A stretch of DNA of 62,661 nucleotides from Cyanobium sp. FGCU6 (GCA_024958655.1 JANWUR010000020.1:1-62661); one strand, 5' to 3'. Numbered from the stretch's first letter, positions 17,101-25,454 are shown. Program-made: numbers and translations. The notes: generated from the sequence alone by a model not told the origin.

Positions 17101-20100
17101 CTCCGATCGACTGGGCGAGCACACCATGGGCCCGGATGCCCAGCGTCTGCAAAGCGCCGCTGTTGCTGACCCCGATGGAGCCTCCGCTGCCTCCCGAGCC
17201 GCCGCTGCCACCGATGTTGAGACTGGCCGCATAGGCCAGCGGAGTCGACTCTGCCAGCAGATTCTGCAGAAGGGTGAAAGTGGTGATGCCACCAGCGGGA
17301 TCGGAGGAACCACCGACCCCGCCGCCGCCTCCAATGCTCTGGGCGAGGATCCCAACCCCATCGCCACCGCTGGTGACGGGATAGCCCAGGCCTGTGCGGC
17401 TTGCCGGTGTGGTGGAGCCTGTGGAGATGGTGCCGCTGTTGACGATTGACACGTCGGCGGCGGATCCTCCATCGCCGCCGCTGCCACCCACCCACACGTT
17501 GACATTGACGCTGCCGCCGCCTCCCGCCGCGGATCCACCGCCGGCAGCCCCGCCGCCGCCGCCGATGCTGTGGGCGAGCAGTCCCTGCGCGCCGGAGCCA
17601 ACCGTGGTGATGCTGCCGTTGTTGGTGACCGTGACCTGGCCGCCGCTCCCGCCACCGCCGCCACTGCCGCCTACGGCAGTGGAGATGCCGAGCACGAAAC
17701 CGGGGGTGACGCCGGCTCCACCAGGGTTCGGCGCCGCGCTGTTGGCATTGCCGGCGCCGCCGCTGCCGCCGCCGCCGCCGATGCTCTGGGCCAGCAGGCC
17801 GGTGGCGTTGTTGCCACTGGTGCCCACGCTGGCTCCCGAACTGTTGGTGAGAGTGACCGTTCCGCCGCTGCCGGCGCCGCTGCCGGCACCGCCGATGGCG
17901 GTGTTGAGCTGCAGGCCACCGGCCGTGCCTGCGACGAGAGAACCGCCGGCGGTGGAATCGCCCCCGCTACCACCCCCGCTACCGATGCTCTGGGCCACCA
18001 GGCCCAGGGCGGAACTGCCGGCGGTGAGCACCGATCCGCTGTTGGTGAGGGTCACGGAGCCACCATCACCGCCGGATCCTCCTGTTCCGCCCACCGCGGT
18101 GCTGAACTGCAGGGTGGGGACCTCTGGATCGCCGGCGGCAGCGAAAGATTTGGCAGTGGCCGAGCCGGCGATGCCGCCCCCGCCGCCGATGCTCTGCGCG
18201 ATCAGGCCCATGGCGTCGGGGTTTGCCGTGCTGATCGTGCCGCTGCTGCTGGCGGTCACGTTGCCGCCGCCGCCGCCGGAGCCACCGCTGCCGCCGACGG
18301 CCATGCTTGCCGAGAAGATCACATCGGCGGTGTAAGACAGGGCCGCACCACCATTGCCGCCGCCGCCACCGAGGCTCTGCAGAACCACACCATGGGAGCC
18401 GTTGCCGGCGGTGGAAATCGGCTGAAGAGTGTTGGTGAACGCCACATCGCCGCCATCGCCACCGCTACCGCCGGCGCCGCCGATGGCGATGGCGGTGGAT
18501 TGAAAGAATCCGACGGAATTGGCATAGCCACCGTTGCCGCCGCCTCCACCGATGCTGTGGGCTAGGACGCCCGTCGCGAAATCACCCTGGGTGCTGATCG
18601 AGCCAGCACTCGCGACGCTGCTGCCGAGCTGGAGATCGATCGTGCCGCCATCACCACCCAGGCCCCCGCGACCACCCACGGCCACGAACAGGCCCGCCGC
18701 ATTGCCGCCATTGCCGCCTCCACCTCCGATCGTCTGGGAAAGGATGCCGATGGCTCCATCGTTTTGGGTGGCGACGCTGCCGGAGGACATGATCGAAACC
18801 GATCCGCCATTACCGCCGCTGCCGCCGGCGTCGCCGACGAAGGCCGCGGCACCCTGTCCACCGCTGCTGCCGCCACCTCCACCAATGCTCTGGGCGAGGA
18901 TCCCGATCGCCATGTTGCTGTTGCCATCATTGGCTGAACCGGTGCTGATCGTGCCGCTGTTCTGAATACTCACTGCGCCACCATCCGCCGCAGAACTGGA
19001 TGCGTTGTTACCAAGGCTCTGGCCACTGGTCACGGTGAAGTCCGTGCTGCCACTGAACACTGAATTGATGTCGGAAAGCAGCAGGCCGCCAGCTGGCACG
19101 CTGATTGCCGCCACCCCGAAGGCTGAAGCGCCATTGGTGAGAATGGTGCCGGAGTTGTTCAGTGAGACAGCACCCGCGGTTCCTGCGGTTTCGTTGTTGC
19201 TGCCTGCTCCAAAATCGGTGTTGCTGCCCAGAACACTGGCACCCTCAGGCGAAGCGCCGGTAGCGATGCCGGCACTGCCAAGACTGAGGCCGGCGATGCC
19301 GATCCCGAAGCTGCCCTGGCTGGTGATGATTCCCGTATTGACGACGGTAACATCACCGCCGAATCCATAACTGCCAGCGCTCACCACAGTCTGGCCAAAT
19401 GGATCGATCAAATTGTCGCTGCCAGAGCTGAGTGCGAGGATGCCGGCGGAGAAGATGCTGTTGGCATTACCAGTGGTGATCTGACCGGCATTGTTGACGG
19501 AGACGGATCCGCCAGTGCCCGCAGAAAAAAACGTACCTTTTTTGTTCCCTTTTATGTTGAAGGGAAAACTACTGCCGGCAAAGCTGCCGGCCAGCACACC
19601 GATTCCATTGCCTGTAGCCAGTGAAATGGTGGCGTCTGCGGTGATGGTGACACCAACAGAGCCGCCGTTGCCAACATTTGGTGGTAATCCGCTGTAATTT
19701 GCATTGTAGACGCAACAGTCGGCAGGAACAATGATTGTTCCCCCTTCCGATAGTGCCGAGATACCGATCAGATTGCCGAGTAAATTGGAGGCGCTTCCGA
19801 GGACACCTCCATGGCTGATGCTGACGGAGCCGCCGTCACCCGTTTGCCCCCAGGCGGCGTCACCCGTTGACTCAGAGTAGAAGATGCCGCCGCTGCTCCC
19901 CCTGGTGAAGGCGCTGATGCCAGCGACCGAGCCAATTCCAGCTGCGTTTTCTATGGCGATGCTGGATGTCGCGCTGGTTGTGATGATGAGATCACCTCCG
20001 CTACCGCCCGCGCCTGGCTGCAGGTTGTTGTTATAGGGATCGGAGCCGACTCCGCCCTGGCTGGTGGCGAGGATGGCACTGCCGATCGGCAGTGAGGGGC

Positions 20101-20707
20101 TGATGGTTAACCCATCGGGATTCGACAGTGCCGCGACGCTCAGCAGCAAGGAGCCGGAATGCTGGATCGTGACATTGCCACCATCGCCAGCGTTGTAGGC
20201 GCCACCGCCCGGATCCTTCTCGGAGCCAGCCGCAGCGCCGGGCGCCCCGATGGAGCTGATCGTGAGCAGGGTGGGGAAGATAAAGCCGGAAGTATTGAGT
20301 GTCGACGTGGCCGCCGTATTCCAATAGTTGATGCCGTCAGGAATGTTGGCATTGAAATTCGGCCCTACAATGTAGCCCTGTTGGGGATCCGCTACCGGCC
20401 CCTGGCTGCCGATGCCAAACAACTGAACCAGCGGACCGTTATAGCTGGAGTTGGTGTTGGCAAAATCACCCAGCAGCGTGGCCTCGACCGTGACGGGAAA
20501 TGCGCCATTCACGGTTGGCTGCGACAGCTGCAACAGAAACGGTGGCGAGAAGCCCGTCAGGTCAACGCTCGTGGTCACCGTCGCGCCGCTGCTGCTGGTG
20601 GTCCAGGCGCCGCTGGGGATGGCGATCTGGGCTGTGGCGGGGGCAGCATGGCTGCAGGCGATAGCGATCAGAAGCCTTGCCAGATGCGACCCTCGGACCA
20701 TGGTCAT
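14102..20707 (-). CDS. Giant Gly-rich autotransporter
   Basis: A 2201-residue protein. A signal peptide opens it (MTMVRGSHLARLLIAIACSH, cleavage probably after ATAQ). A passenger of about 1800 residues follows, made of imperfect repeats of about 50-60 residues built on GSVSISNSGTI..TG..A.GI and AQSIGGGGGxGG. The last about 280 residues form an autotransporter beta-barrel (LWARIAGDWSS, GPGWFVGGGFGYSQTW, ending ARLNYRF with terminal Phe). The passenger should form a long beta-helix on the cell surface, perhaps for adhesion or grazing defence. Glycine runs of five or more recur between repeats. It is intact despite the repeat-rich DNA. Confidence 0.92.
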   Translation of the reverse strand: MTMVRGSHLARLLIAIACSHAAPATAQIAIPSGAWTTSSSGATVTTSVDLTGFSPPFLLQLSQPTVNGAFPVTVEATLLGDFANTNSSYNGPLVQLFGIGSQGPVADPQQGYIVGPNFNANIPDGINYWNTAATSTLNTSGFIFPTLLTISSIGAPGAAAGSEKDPGGGAYNAGDGGNVTIQHSGSLLLSVAALSNPDGLTISPSLPIGSAILATSQGGVGSDPYNNNLQPGAGGSGGDLIITTSATSSIAIENAAGIGSVAGISAFTRGSSGGIFYSESTGDAAWGQTGDGGSVSISHGGVLGSASNLLGNLIGISALSEGGTIIVPADCCVYNANYSGLPPNVGNGGSVGVTITADATISLATGNGIGVLAGSFAGSSFPFNIKGNKKGTFFSAGTGGSVSVNNAGQITTGNANSIFSAGILALSSGSDNLIDPFGQTVVSAGSYGFGGDVTVVNTGIITSQGSFGIGIAGLSLGSAGIATGASPEGASVLGSNTDFGAGSNNETAGTAGAVSLNNSGTILTNGASAFGVAAISVPAGGLLLSDINSVFSGSTDFTVTSGQSLGNNASSSAADGGAVSIQNSGTISTGSANDGNSNMAIGILAQSIGGGGGSSGGQGAAAFVGDAGGSGGNGGSVSIMSSGSVATQNDGAIGILSQTIGGGGGNGGNAAGLFVAVGGRGGLGGDGGTIDLQLGSSVASAGSISTQGDFATGVLAHSIGGGGGNGGYANSVGFFQSTAIAIGGAGGSGGDGGDVAFTNTLQPISTAGNGSHGVVLQSLGGGGGNGGAALSYTADVIFSASMAVGGSGGSGGGGGNVTASSSGTISTANPDAMGLIAQSIGGGGGIAGSATAKSFAAAGDPEVPTLQFSTAVGGTGGSGGDGGSVTLTNSGSVLTAGSSALGLVAQSIGSGGGSGGDSTAGGSLVAGTAGGLQLNTAIGGAGSGAGSGGTVTLTNSSGASVGTSGNNATGLLAQSIGGGGGSGGAGNANSAAPNPGGAGVTPGFVLGISTAVGGSGGGGGSGGQVTVTNNGSITTVGSGAQGLLAHSIGGGGGAAGGGSAAGGGGSVNVNVWVGGSGGDGGSAADVSIVNSGTISTGSTTPASRTGLGYPVTSGGDGVGILAQSIGGGGGVGGSSDPAGGITTFTLLQNLLAESTPLAYAASLNIGGSGGSGGSGGSIGVSNSGALQTLGIRAHGVLAQSIGGGGGSGGSVATQPGTLLNSFNSDASQWVAPVINASINVGGSGGVGGSGGDLTIANTNQIVTAGYGAIGLLAQSIGGGGGIGADGSTGMGISIQLGGSGGSGNDGGSVQLGSASAPLAGTIATVGDDAPAILAQSIGGGGGWASGICTNSASAGIGGLSATRCIGNTSVSASVVPWGGNGALALNIPGSKGNSGDGGPVSVTLDGAIQTAGNRSMGLVVQSIGGGGGYVSGAAANLASTTMQFNEPGQSYASGGSLGVTLGSGGSISTSGDGAWGILAQSIGGGGGFLGDPSLSLQIPVSQTLTLISSKNNSYANGGTVNLNLAGNIRTSGSNAHGVVVQSIGNGGGIVSGYQYDPSANVVMGNAPQFNNNSASRTYSGGMNTISIDQSGGVINTTGPGSIGILAQGSGALGQDATNYIIDMDISGTVSGGSDGGAGILVSGGANSSTIPNNINIWGTVTSADGVDGNAIIANSGFTNVQIYSGGIVTGNVDLDSGGEFAVAYGGTYNSGQVVTVSDNTFTNAGNLFIASNSRIGTTTVTGGFRQTSSGLMRIDINSLAPQSSDRLIVNGKARLDGQIVPVANALLPGSSPIVSATSLSGTANLQQGIAFGWKPTQNDNTFLITPFPTFRPAGLPLSRSQVNLTNYLNHAWNNRDASLATTFAYLSQLEQANQYRQILATITAQPHTIQLQNLINSTPLLLTAAIDCPSDLATTILRSETGCLWARIAGDWSSQAARDGNPGSSLRDFSTRLGGQLQIGPGWFVGGGFGYSQTWVDGSDFSSSGRIFDGSITLRRQLAPWTFSGSLALGNGEYTNTRTFYLPSVGTLAGSSATLGSTSNQWLFGGRLRAAYDIPFQTTYLRPYADLDLIHAHVPGYQESGSEGLPLVFRDSQKTAVIFSPMLEFGGEARLNASTVLRPFIALGMSIRPNIDWSMQARIKGAEEANGSFEIEGNAPELVGRANLGLQLFSSNRFDLRLEYGLTVGGGYLSQSPSARLNYRF

Positions 20708-20853
20708 GATGTTGAGAAATGCCGTAAATGGTATCCGAAGAATTTGGGATTGCTACCAGCGACTTCCCGCGCCGCTGTTCAGAGTCCGCGCGTTGCGGGT
20801 GGTCGCCGCCTTGACCAGCGCCAAGCAGGCATGGGGAGGCGACGAGCCCGCAA

Positions 20854-20882
20854 CTCTCTAGTAGTTGTGCACTATTGGAGAC
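20854..20882 (+). promoter_or_regulatory. Candidate MerR-type dyad before the first DUF3721 cassette
   Basis: CTCTCTAGTAG and CTATTGGAGAC are imperfect inverted halves (8 of 11 pair) around TTGTGCA. The same 29-base layout recurs at 32581-32609, beside an intact merR gene. The regulator gene itself is absent here. Confidence 0.55.
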
Positions 20883-20919
20883 ACTTGCTGCGGTAAGCGG
20901 GTTGTCCCCGCCCATTCCC

Positions 20920-21171
20920 ATGTCGATCCTTGCCAGTCGATGGGCAGCCCGGGCGGTAGGGGCGATCGGTGCCAACCTGCTGCTGTCCGCGGCTGCCCTG
21001 GCCGTTCCTGCCTCCGGTTCAGGCGGAGTTCCCGCCCTCTACCCCACCAAGGCAGAAGCGGAGAAGGGCGCCAAGCTGCACTTCCACTTCACCGGCGCCC
21101 ACAGGATGGGAAACCAGTGGATGCCCTGTGCCAGGCATGGTGACGCCCACGGTTCCGGTACGTCCCACTGA
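20920..21171 (+). CDS. Exported DUF3721-type small protein, copy 1
   Basis: An 83-residue protein. MSILASRWAARAVGAIGANL and the following Ala/Leu stretch form a signal peptide, and cleavage is likely before VPASGSGG. The mature part is one DUF3721-like unit: LYPTKAEAEKGAKLHFHFTGAHRMGNQWMPCARHGDAH. The Met-Pro-Cys and clustered His suggest metal binding, but the family function is unknown. The ATG at 20920 is chosen because it opens the signal peptide; upstream in-frame starts do not. It is followed by its partner gene 14 bases on. The counterpart is at 32654-32905. Confidence 0.8.
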   Translation: MSILASRWAARAVGAIGANLLLSAAALAVPASGSGGVPALYPTKAEAEKGAKLHFHFTGAHRMGNQWMPCARHGDAHGSGTSH

Positions 21172-21185
21172 GGCCAGGCAATTTC

Positions 21186-21575
21186 ATGGCGCAATGCGGC
21201 GACAAGCCCAGGCGGATCGCCTTTGGCATCGTACCCCTGGGCATCGTTTCGATCGGCATCGTGCCGATGGGAGTGGTGAGCATCGGCGTGGTGCCGATGG
21301 GGGTGATCAGCCTCGGGGTGGTGGGGATGGGTGTGCTCAATGCCTGCGTGGTGGGCATGGGGGTGGTGGTAGCAGGCGTGCATGCCATGGGAATCTGGAC
21401 GCTCAGCCCAGGCGGCGGTCATCCACACCTCAGCAGCGGGGCTGCGCAGCAACAGCTGCTGGCCTACCCCAACCGGCAGGTGGCCCTGCGGAAGGCCCAT
21501 GAGCTCGGCTGCGAGGGCGTGCACGCCATGGGCGATCTCTGGATGCCGTGCGCAGAACATCCACGCCAGCACTGA
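21186..21575 (+). CDS. Gly-pentad repeat protein with C-terminal DUF3721-like unit, copy 1
   Basis: A 129-residue protein. Residues about 10-65 are five-residue repeats of the form V-V-x-M/I-G (GIVSIG, IVPMG, VVSIG, VISLG, VVGMG), hydrophobic throughout and Met-rich. A DUF3721-like tail follows: LAYPNRQVALRKAHELGCEGVHAMGDLWMPCAEH. The repeat could form a membrane-embedded or beta-solenoid structure. It forms a pair with the exported protein before it. The copy at 32933-33337 differs in few residues, so both are under selection or recently duplicated. Confidence 0.75.
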   Translation: MAQCGDKPRRIAFGIVPLGIVSIGIVPMGVVSIGVVPMGVISLGVVGMGVLNACVVGMGVVVAGVHAMGIWTLSPGGGHPHLSSGAAQQQLLAYPNRQVALRKAHELGCEGVHAMGDLWMPCAEHPRQH

Positions 21576-21911
21576 TGGGATGGAATCGATTGGCCGCAAT
21601 CGATCCGCGAGTTCCGACAGCGCGCCGTGCTCGACACCAGATCGTTGGACTGGACGCCATCGCCGATCGCGGGGTTCAATCGACGGTTGCTGGCTCGACA
21701 CGGAAGGAAGGGCACGGGCCAGCTGTCACAGCCATGGGAGCTGCGAGAAGATCCTGGCGCTGCAGGGCACCCATCTGGGCAATCTCGTCGAGTCCAGCCA
21801 AGCGCCCTTCAGTGAGCTGGGCTGCCACATTCTGCTCATGAGAGCCAAGACCAGCTCCACCACAAACATAGCGGCAATGGGAGTTGATGAATTGTGGCCG
21901 CGCAGTGCGCC
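21576..21911. other. Gene-free stretch between the cassette and sqr
   Basis: Short open frames exist on both strands, but none has recognisable family features or a convincing start. It separates the plus-strand cassette from the minus-strand sulfur genes, which converge here. Confidence 0.4.
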
Positions 21912-23273
21912 TCAGCAACTCCCCGCCTCGCCCTCTGCAGAAAGCTGCGCCGCACTGGGTTCGCGATAATCAAGCCTGAGCAGATGCACCAGCGGCCGGA
22001 AAGGACGGAGATAACGGCCTTCGTGCGGCAGCCCCTTGAGCATGCGGTTCCAGTAAAGCCAGGGCAGCATTCTGGTTTTCATCAGCCACATGCTCCAGCG
22101 CTCCCTGGTGGGATCGATCAGAAATGAGCTGATCGGTTGCTGGCTGTAGTCGAACTCCGCCATCACCACGTTGTTGTAGCCGGTGATCAGCGGGCAGACG
22201 GTGTAGCCGTCGTAGTGGGCCGTGAGCGGGCGCCCCTCCAGAAACGACAACACGTTGGCGGCCGTCACCGGTGCCTCCCCGCGCACGGCGCCTGCGGTCT
22301 TGGAGGTGGGCAGGCCCGCCACATCCCCCAGCGAAAACACGTTGGCCCAGCGGGGGTGCTGGGTGGTGAGCCGGTCGGCTGCGGCCCAGCCGCCGGGGCC
22401 ATCGCCCGCCAGCGGGCTGGAGGCCACCACATCGGGAGCGCTCATCGGCGGCACCGCATGCAACATCGAAAACGGCAGCTCCCCTGTGCGCTCGCTGCCA
22501 TCGGCCTCGCTCACCTTGAATACAGCCACCTGCTCCTCGCCGCGCACGGCCTGGAGCTCCCAGCCGAAGCGCACCTCGATGTCGCGGCGCCGCACCACCT
22601 GCTGCAGGATGCGGGCATAGGCCCCCACGGCAAAGAGTGTGCGCAGCGGCGTGCAGAAGATCACGCGGCTGTTCACCCCCACGCCGCTTTTGCTCCTGAA
22701 CACGTCATCGGCCATGTACATCACCTTCTGGGGCGCGCCGCCGCATTTCACCGGTGTGGCCGGCATGGTGAACACGGCGTTGCCACCCTGGAAGGCCTGA
22801 ATGCTCTGCCAGGTGTAGGGGGCGAACTGGCGGCTGTAGTTGCTGCAGACACCATGGCTGCCGAGCGCGTCTGTGAGCCCTTCGATCTGCTCCCAGCGGC
22901 ACTGCAGGCCGGTGGCCAGCACCAGCACGTCGTAGTGGAGGGTCTCGCCCTCGCTGTTGGTGACGGCGTTGTGCTCGGGATCAAAGCCGGTGGCCGCCGC
23001 CTGGATCCAGGTGACCCCCTGCGGGATCAGCGAGGCTTCGCTGCGGCGGGTCTGCTCCAGCCGCATCACGCTACCGCCCACCAGGGTCCAGCCCGGTTGG
23101 TAGTCGTGGTCCGCCGAGGGTTCGAGGATCGCCACCTCCAGCTGGGGCCGCTGGCGGCGCAGCAGGTGGGCGGTGGTGATGCCGGCGGCCCCGCCGCCCA
23201 CGATCAGTACCCGGTGGTGACGTGCGGCGGACTCCATGGCGCGGTGGCGACTGATCAGAAGCGATGCAGGCAT
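21912..23273 (-). CDS. sqr: Sulfide:quinone oxidoreductase, type II
   Basis: A 453-residue flavoprotein. The FAD-binding VLIVGGGAAGITTAHLL is near the start, ATPVKCGGAPQKVMYMADD gives one redox Cys, NVFSLGDVAGLPTSKTAGAV is the second FAD segment, and YTVCPLITGYNNVVMAEFDY gives the second Cys. LMKTRMLPWLYWNRMLKG is the amphipathic C-terminal membrane anchor. The layout matches type II SQR, including the mitochondrial enzyme. It oxidises sulfide to persulfide or polysulfide and passes electrons to the quinone pool. It lies 102 bases after psbA on the same strand and probably shares its transcript. An alternative ATG at 23237 removes 12 residues. Confidence 0.92.
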   Translation of the reverse strand: MPASLLISRHRAMESAARHHRVLIVGGGAAGITTAHLLRRQRPQLEVAILEPSADHDYQPGWTLVGGSVMRLEQTRRSEASLIPQGVTWIQAAATGFDPEHNAVTNSEGETLHYDVLVLATGLQCRWEQIEGLTDALGSHGVCSNYSRQFAPYTWQSIQAFQGGNAVFTMPATPVKCGGAPQKVMYMADDVFRSKSGVGVNSRVIFCTPLRTLFAVGAYARILQQVVRRRDIEVRFGWELQAVRGEEQVAVFKVSEADGSERTGELPFSMLHAVPPMSAPDVVASSPLAGDGPGGWAAADRLTTQHPRWANVFSLGDVAGLPTSKTAGAVRGEAPVTAANVLSFLEGRPLTAHYDGYTVCPLITGYNNVVMAEFDYSQQPISSFLIDPTRERWSMWLMKTRMLPWLYWNRMLKGLPHEGRYLRPFRPLVHLLRLDYREPSAAQLSAEGEAGSC

Positions 23274-23291
23274 GCCTCGTACCGCATGAAA

Positions 23292-23313
23292 GGGCCTGAA
23301 TCACTCCAGGCCC
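23292..23313 (-). terminator. Hairpin between psbA and sqr
   Basis: GGGCCTG pairs with CAGGCCC around an 8-base loop. Only three T follow on the minus strand, so it would be a leaky terminator, processing site or mRNA-stabilising element in a psbA-sqr transcript. Confidence 0.45.
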
Positions 23314-23375
23314 GGGAGATTGAACGCGGATCTGCAGCGCCGGGGCGCATCAGCTGGGCGAGGTTCAAAGCCTCA

Positions 23376-24455
23376 CTAACCGATCGCAGGGGCGCGCAGG
23401 GCCACAGGCTCGGACGGCACTGCCGCCAGATCGAGGGGGAAGTTGTGAGCATTGCGCTCGTGCATGGCTTCGATCCCGAGGCCGCCGCGGTTGAGGATGT
23501 CGGCCCAGGTGTTGATCACATGGCCCTGGTGATCGAGCACCGAGTGGTTGAAGTTGAAGCCGTTGACGTTGAACGAGAAGCTGATCACCGCCAGGGTGGC
23601 GAACCAGATGCCCACCACCGGCCAGGCGGCCAGGAAGAAGTGGAGGCTGCGGCTGTTGTTGAAGCTGGCGTACTGGAAGATCAGTCGGCCGAAGTAGCCG
23701 TGGGCGGCCACGATGTTGTAGGTCTCCTCCTCCTGGCCGAACTTGTAGCCGCGGTTCTGGGACTCAGCTTCGGTGGTCTCCCGCACCAGTGAGCTGGTCA
23801 CCAGCGAGCCGTGCATGGCGGAGAACAGGGAACCGCCGAAGACGCCGGCCACACCGAGCATGTGGAACGGGTGCATCAGCACGTTGTGCTCGGCCTGCAG
23901 CACCAGCATGAAGTTGAAGGTGCCGGAGATGCCAAGCGGCATGGGATCGGAGAAGGAGCCCTGACCGATGGCGTACACCAGCAGCACGGCGGTGGCGGCA
24001 CCCACCGGGGCGCTGTAGGCGACGGCGATCCAGGGGCGCATCCCCAGGCGGTAGCTGAGCTCCCACTCACGGCCGAGATAGGCGTAGATGCCGATCAGGA
24101 AGTGGAAGATCACCAGCTGGTAAGGACCGCCGTTGTAGAGCCACTCATCGAGGCTGCTGGCTTCCCAGATCGGATAGAAGTGCAGGCCGATGGCGTTGGA
24201 GCTGGGCACCACCGCGGCGGTGATGATGTTGTTGCCGTAGAGCAGGCTGCCGGTGATCGGCTCGCGGATGCCGTCAATGTCGACAGGCGGCGCGGCGATG
24301 AAGGCGATCACGAAGCAGGTGGCGGCGGCCAGCAGGGTGGGGATCATCAGCACGCCGAACCAGCCGATGTAGAGGCGGTTGTTGGTGGAGGTGATCCAGT
24401 CCTTGAAGGACTCCCAGGAGCCGCCCCGGGAGGGAGCGAGGGAGGTGGTGGTCAT
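23376..24455 (-). CDS. psbA: Photosystem II D1-prime (microaerobic PsbA variant)
   Basis: A complete 359-residue D1. Ligands and redox residues are all present: Tyr161, Asp170, Glu189, His190, His198, His215, Ser264, His272, His332, Glu333, His337, Asp342 and Ala344, with processing after Ala344 in DLA-AVPS. Residue 130 is Glu. The three substitutions that define D1-prime are all here: Ala80 for Gly, Leu158 for Phe and Ala286 for Thr. Other changes near the donor side include Ala162 for Pro and Leu186 for Phe. D1-prime genes are induced under low oxygen in other cyanobacteria. The ATG at 24455 gives MTTTSLAP; the upstream in-frame extension is not D1-like. Confidence 0.95.
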   Translation of the reverse strand: MTTTSLAPSRGGSWESFKDWITSTNNRLYIGWFGVLMIPTLLAAATCFVIAFIAAPPVDIDGIREPITGSLLYGNNIITAAVVPSSNAIGLHFYPIWEASSLDEWLYNGGPYQLVIFHFLIGIYAYLGREWELSYRLGMRPWIAVAYSAPVGAATAVLLVYAIGQGSFSDPMPLGISGTFNFMLVLQAEHNVLMHPFHMLGVAGVFGGSLFSAMHGSLVTSSLVRETTEAESQNRGYKFGQEEETYNIVAAHGYFGRLIFQYASFNNSRSLHFFLAAWPVVGIWFATLAVISFSFNVNGFNFNHSVLDHQGHVINTWADILNRGGLGIEAMHERNAHNFPLDLAAVPSEPVALRAPAIG

Positions 24456-24492
24456 GGCGAAGAAGACCGTGGAACGGACCAAGGCTGCATGC

Positions 24493-24507
24493 CTATGTCT
24501 GCATACA
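24493..24507 (-). promoter_or_regulatory. Shared TAT...ATA motif upstream of psbA
   Basis: Read on the plus strand, CTATGTCTGCATACA lies 38 bases before the psbA ATG. Its core TATG-N4-CATA is an imperfect palindrome. Related motifs occur at 31161-31173 and 31849-31861, before two other genes of the sulfur island. Confidence 0.4.
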
Positions 24508-24545
24508 ACGGTAGCGTGTAGATGCTGATGCGTGAGGATCCGGCC

Positions 24546-25094
24546 ATGAGTCGTTCTGCTCAAATTTCTGTTCCCTCTGGTCCGCCTGTCCCAGGGGGCT
24601 CAGGCCTGGCGCCCATGCGGCGCTGGGCTGCCTTTGTCCGCATCGCAGCGCTGGCCCTGGCCCTGCTGCTGATGACGGTGCTGGCAGCTCCGGCTGGTGC
24701 CCTCGCCCTCGAGCCGCGGAGCTGGCTGCTGAAGGATCAGGCTGGCCGCAGCTGGTCGCTCACGCTGCTGCAGCAGGCTGATCCGGCCTATCCGGTCGGC
24801 CTGCGGCTGCGGATCACCGATCGCACCGGCAGCCAGCCGCTCGATCATCAGCGGCCCCTGCGCCTGACTGACGGCCTGAATGGGGCCTGGCAACTCGCCA
24901 ACTCCAGTCAGGAACTGGTCCCTGCCGGCAGCGACACCTTGCCACCGGGGTCGGCTCAGTTCGATCTGGCCGGCCTGGAGCCCAGGCCCCGGGCCGAGCT
25001 GCCGCTGTTGCTCGAGGTTCCGCTGGCATCCGGTGGCGCGGCTGAGCTGCTGGCGGGCCCGGATCCGGTTGCCGCGCTGCACGACGTCGCATGA
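24546..25094 (+). CDS. DUF3122-family exported protein
   Basis: A 182-residue protein from the ATG at 24546 (GAGG nine bases upstream). A hydrophobic signal segment ([20 protein letters not shown]) is followed by a compact domain: [49 protein letters not shown] and LPLLLEVPL. The pattern matches cyanobacterial DUF3122 proteins, whose function is unknown. It is divergent from psbA and shares the intergenic region with it. An upstream ATG at 24522 would add eight residues. Confidence 0.7.
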   Translation: MSRSAQISVPSGPPVPGGSGLAPMRRWAAFVRIAALALALLLMTVLAAPAGALALEPRSWLLKDQAGRSWSLTLLQQADPAYPVGLRLRITDRTGSQPLDHQRPLRLTDGLNGAWQLANSSQELVPAGSDTLPPGSAQFDLAGLEPRPRAELPLLLEVPLASGGAAELLAGPDPVAALHDVA

Positions 25095-25115
25095 AGCCGG
25101 GCTGGCGGCGCCCGC

Positions 25116-25370
25116 TCAGATCAACCAGTCAGGGCGCAGCAGCAACACCAGCCCCAGGGCCAGCATCACGGCGCCGCTCAGCCCCTTGAGGCGCCTGCCG
25201 GCCCGGTCGCTGAGGCGCTGGTTGCCCAGCGCCCAGACGGCGGTGGCCACCATCAGGGCGTCATCGGCGATGTAGCCGAGGATGTAGAGGCCCAGGTAGC
25301 CGTAGTGGCCCCAGGCGCTCAGGTTCTGCTGACTGAGCACGGCGGTGTACATCGAGGTCCGGTAAGGCAC
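25116..25370 (-). pseudogene. C-terminal fragment of a cyanobacterial integral membrane protein
   Basis: About 84 residues. The segment GHYGYLGLYILGYIADDALMV and the end RRLKGLSGAVMLALGLVLLLRPDWL resemble the last two membrane helices of longer (about 300-400 residue) cyanobacterial membrane proteins, some with a thioredoxin- or glutaredoxin-like N-terminus. Nothing upstream (25371-25454) continues it. It is either a fragment or a short independent membrane protein; I favour fragment. Confidence 0.45.
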
Positions 25371-25454
25371 CTCAACCTGTGACCGATCAGACAGTGTCGC
25401 CGGCTGTCAGCCTGAAAACAGAACGTAAGGTGAGGAAAACGCGGAGTCCGTTGC

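Noticed and set aside
15500..18965. Long Pro- and Gly-rich frames on the plus strand opposite the autotransporter
   Set aside because: They are shadows of the Gly-rich repeats; the minus frame has a signal peptide and a terminal beta-barrel.
14102..20707. The regularly spaced Gly-rich DNA repeats as a CRISPR-like array
   Set aside because: The repeats are in-frame coding units of variable length with no unique spacers, inside one long gene. No CRISPR array was seen anywhere in the window.
22137..23792. A 551-residue plus-strand frame across sqr and psbA
   Set aside because: It is antisense to two clear genes, is His/Gly/Val-rich and has no family features.
23376..24455. psbA could be a rogue D1 or chlorophyll f synthase paralogue
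   Set aside because: All manganese-cluster ligands, Tyr161 and the C-terminal processing site are present, so it is a water-oxidising D1 type.
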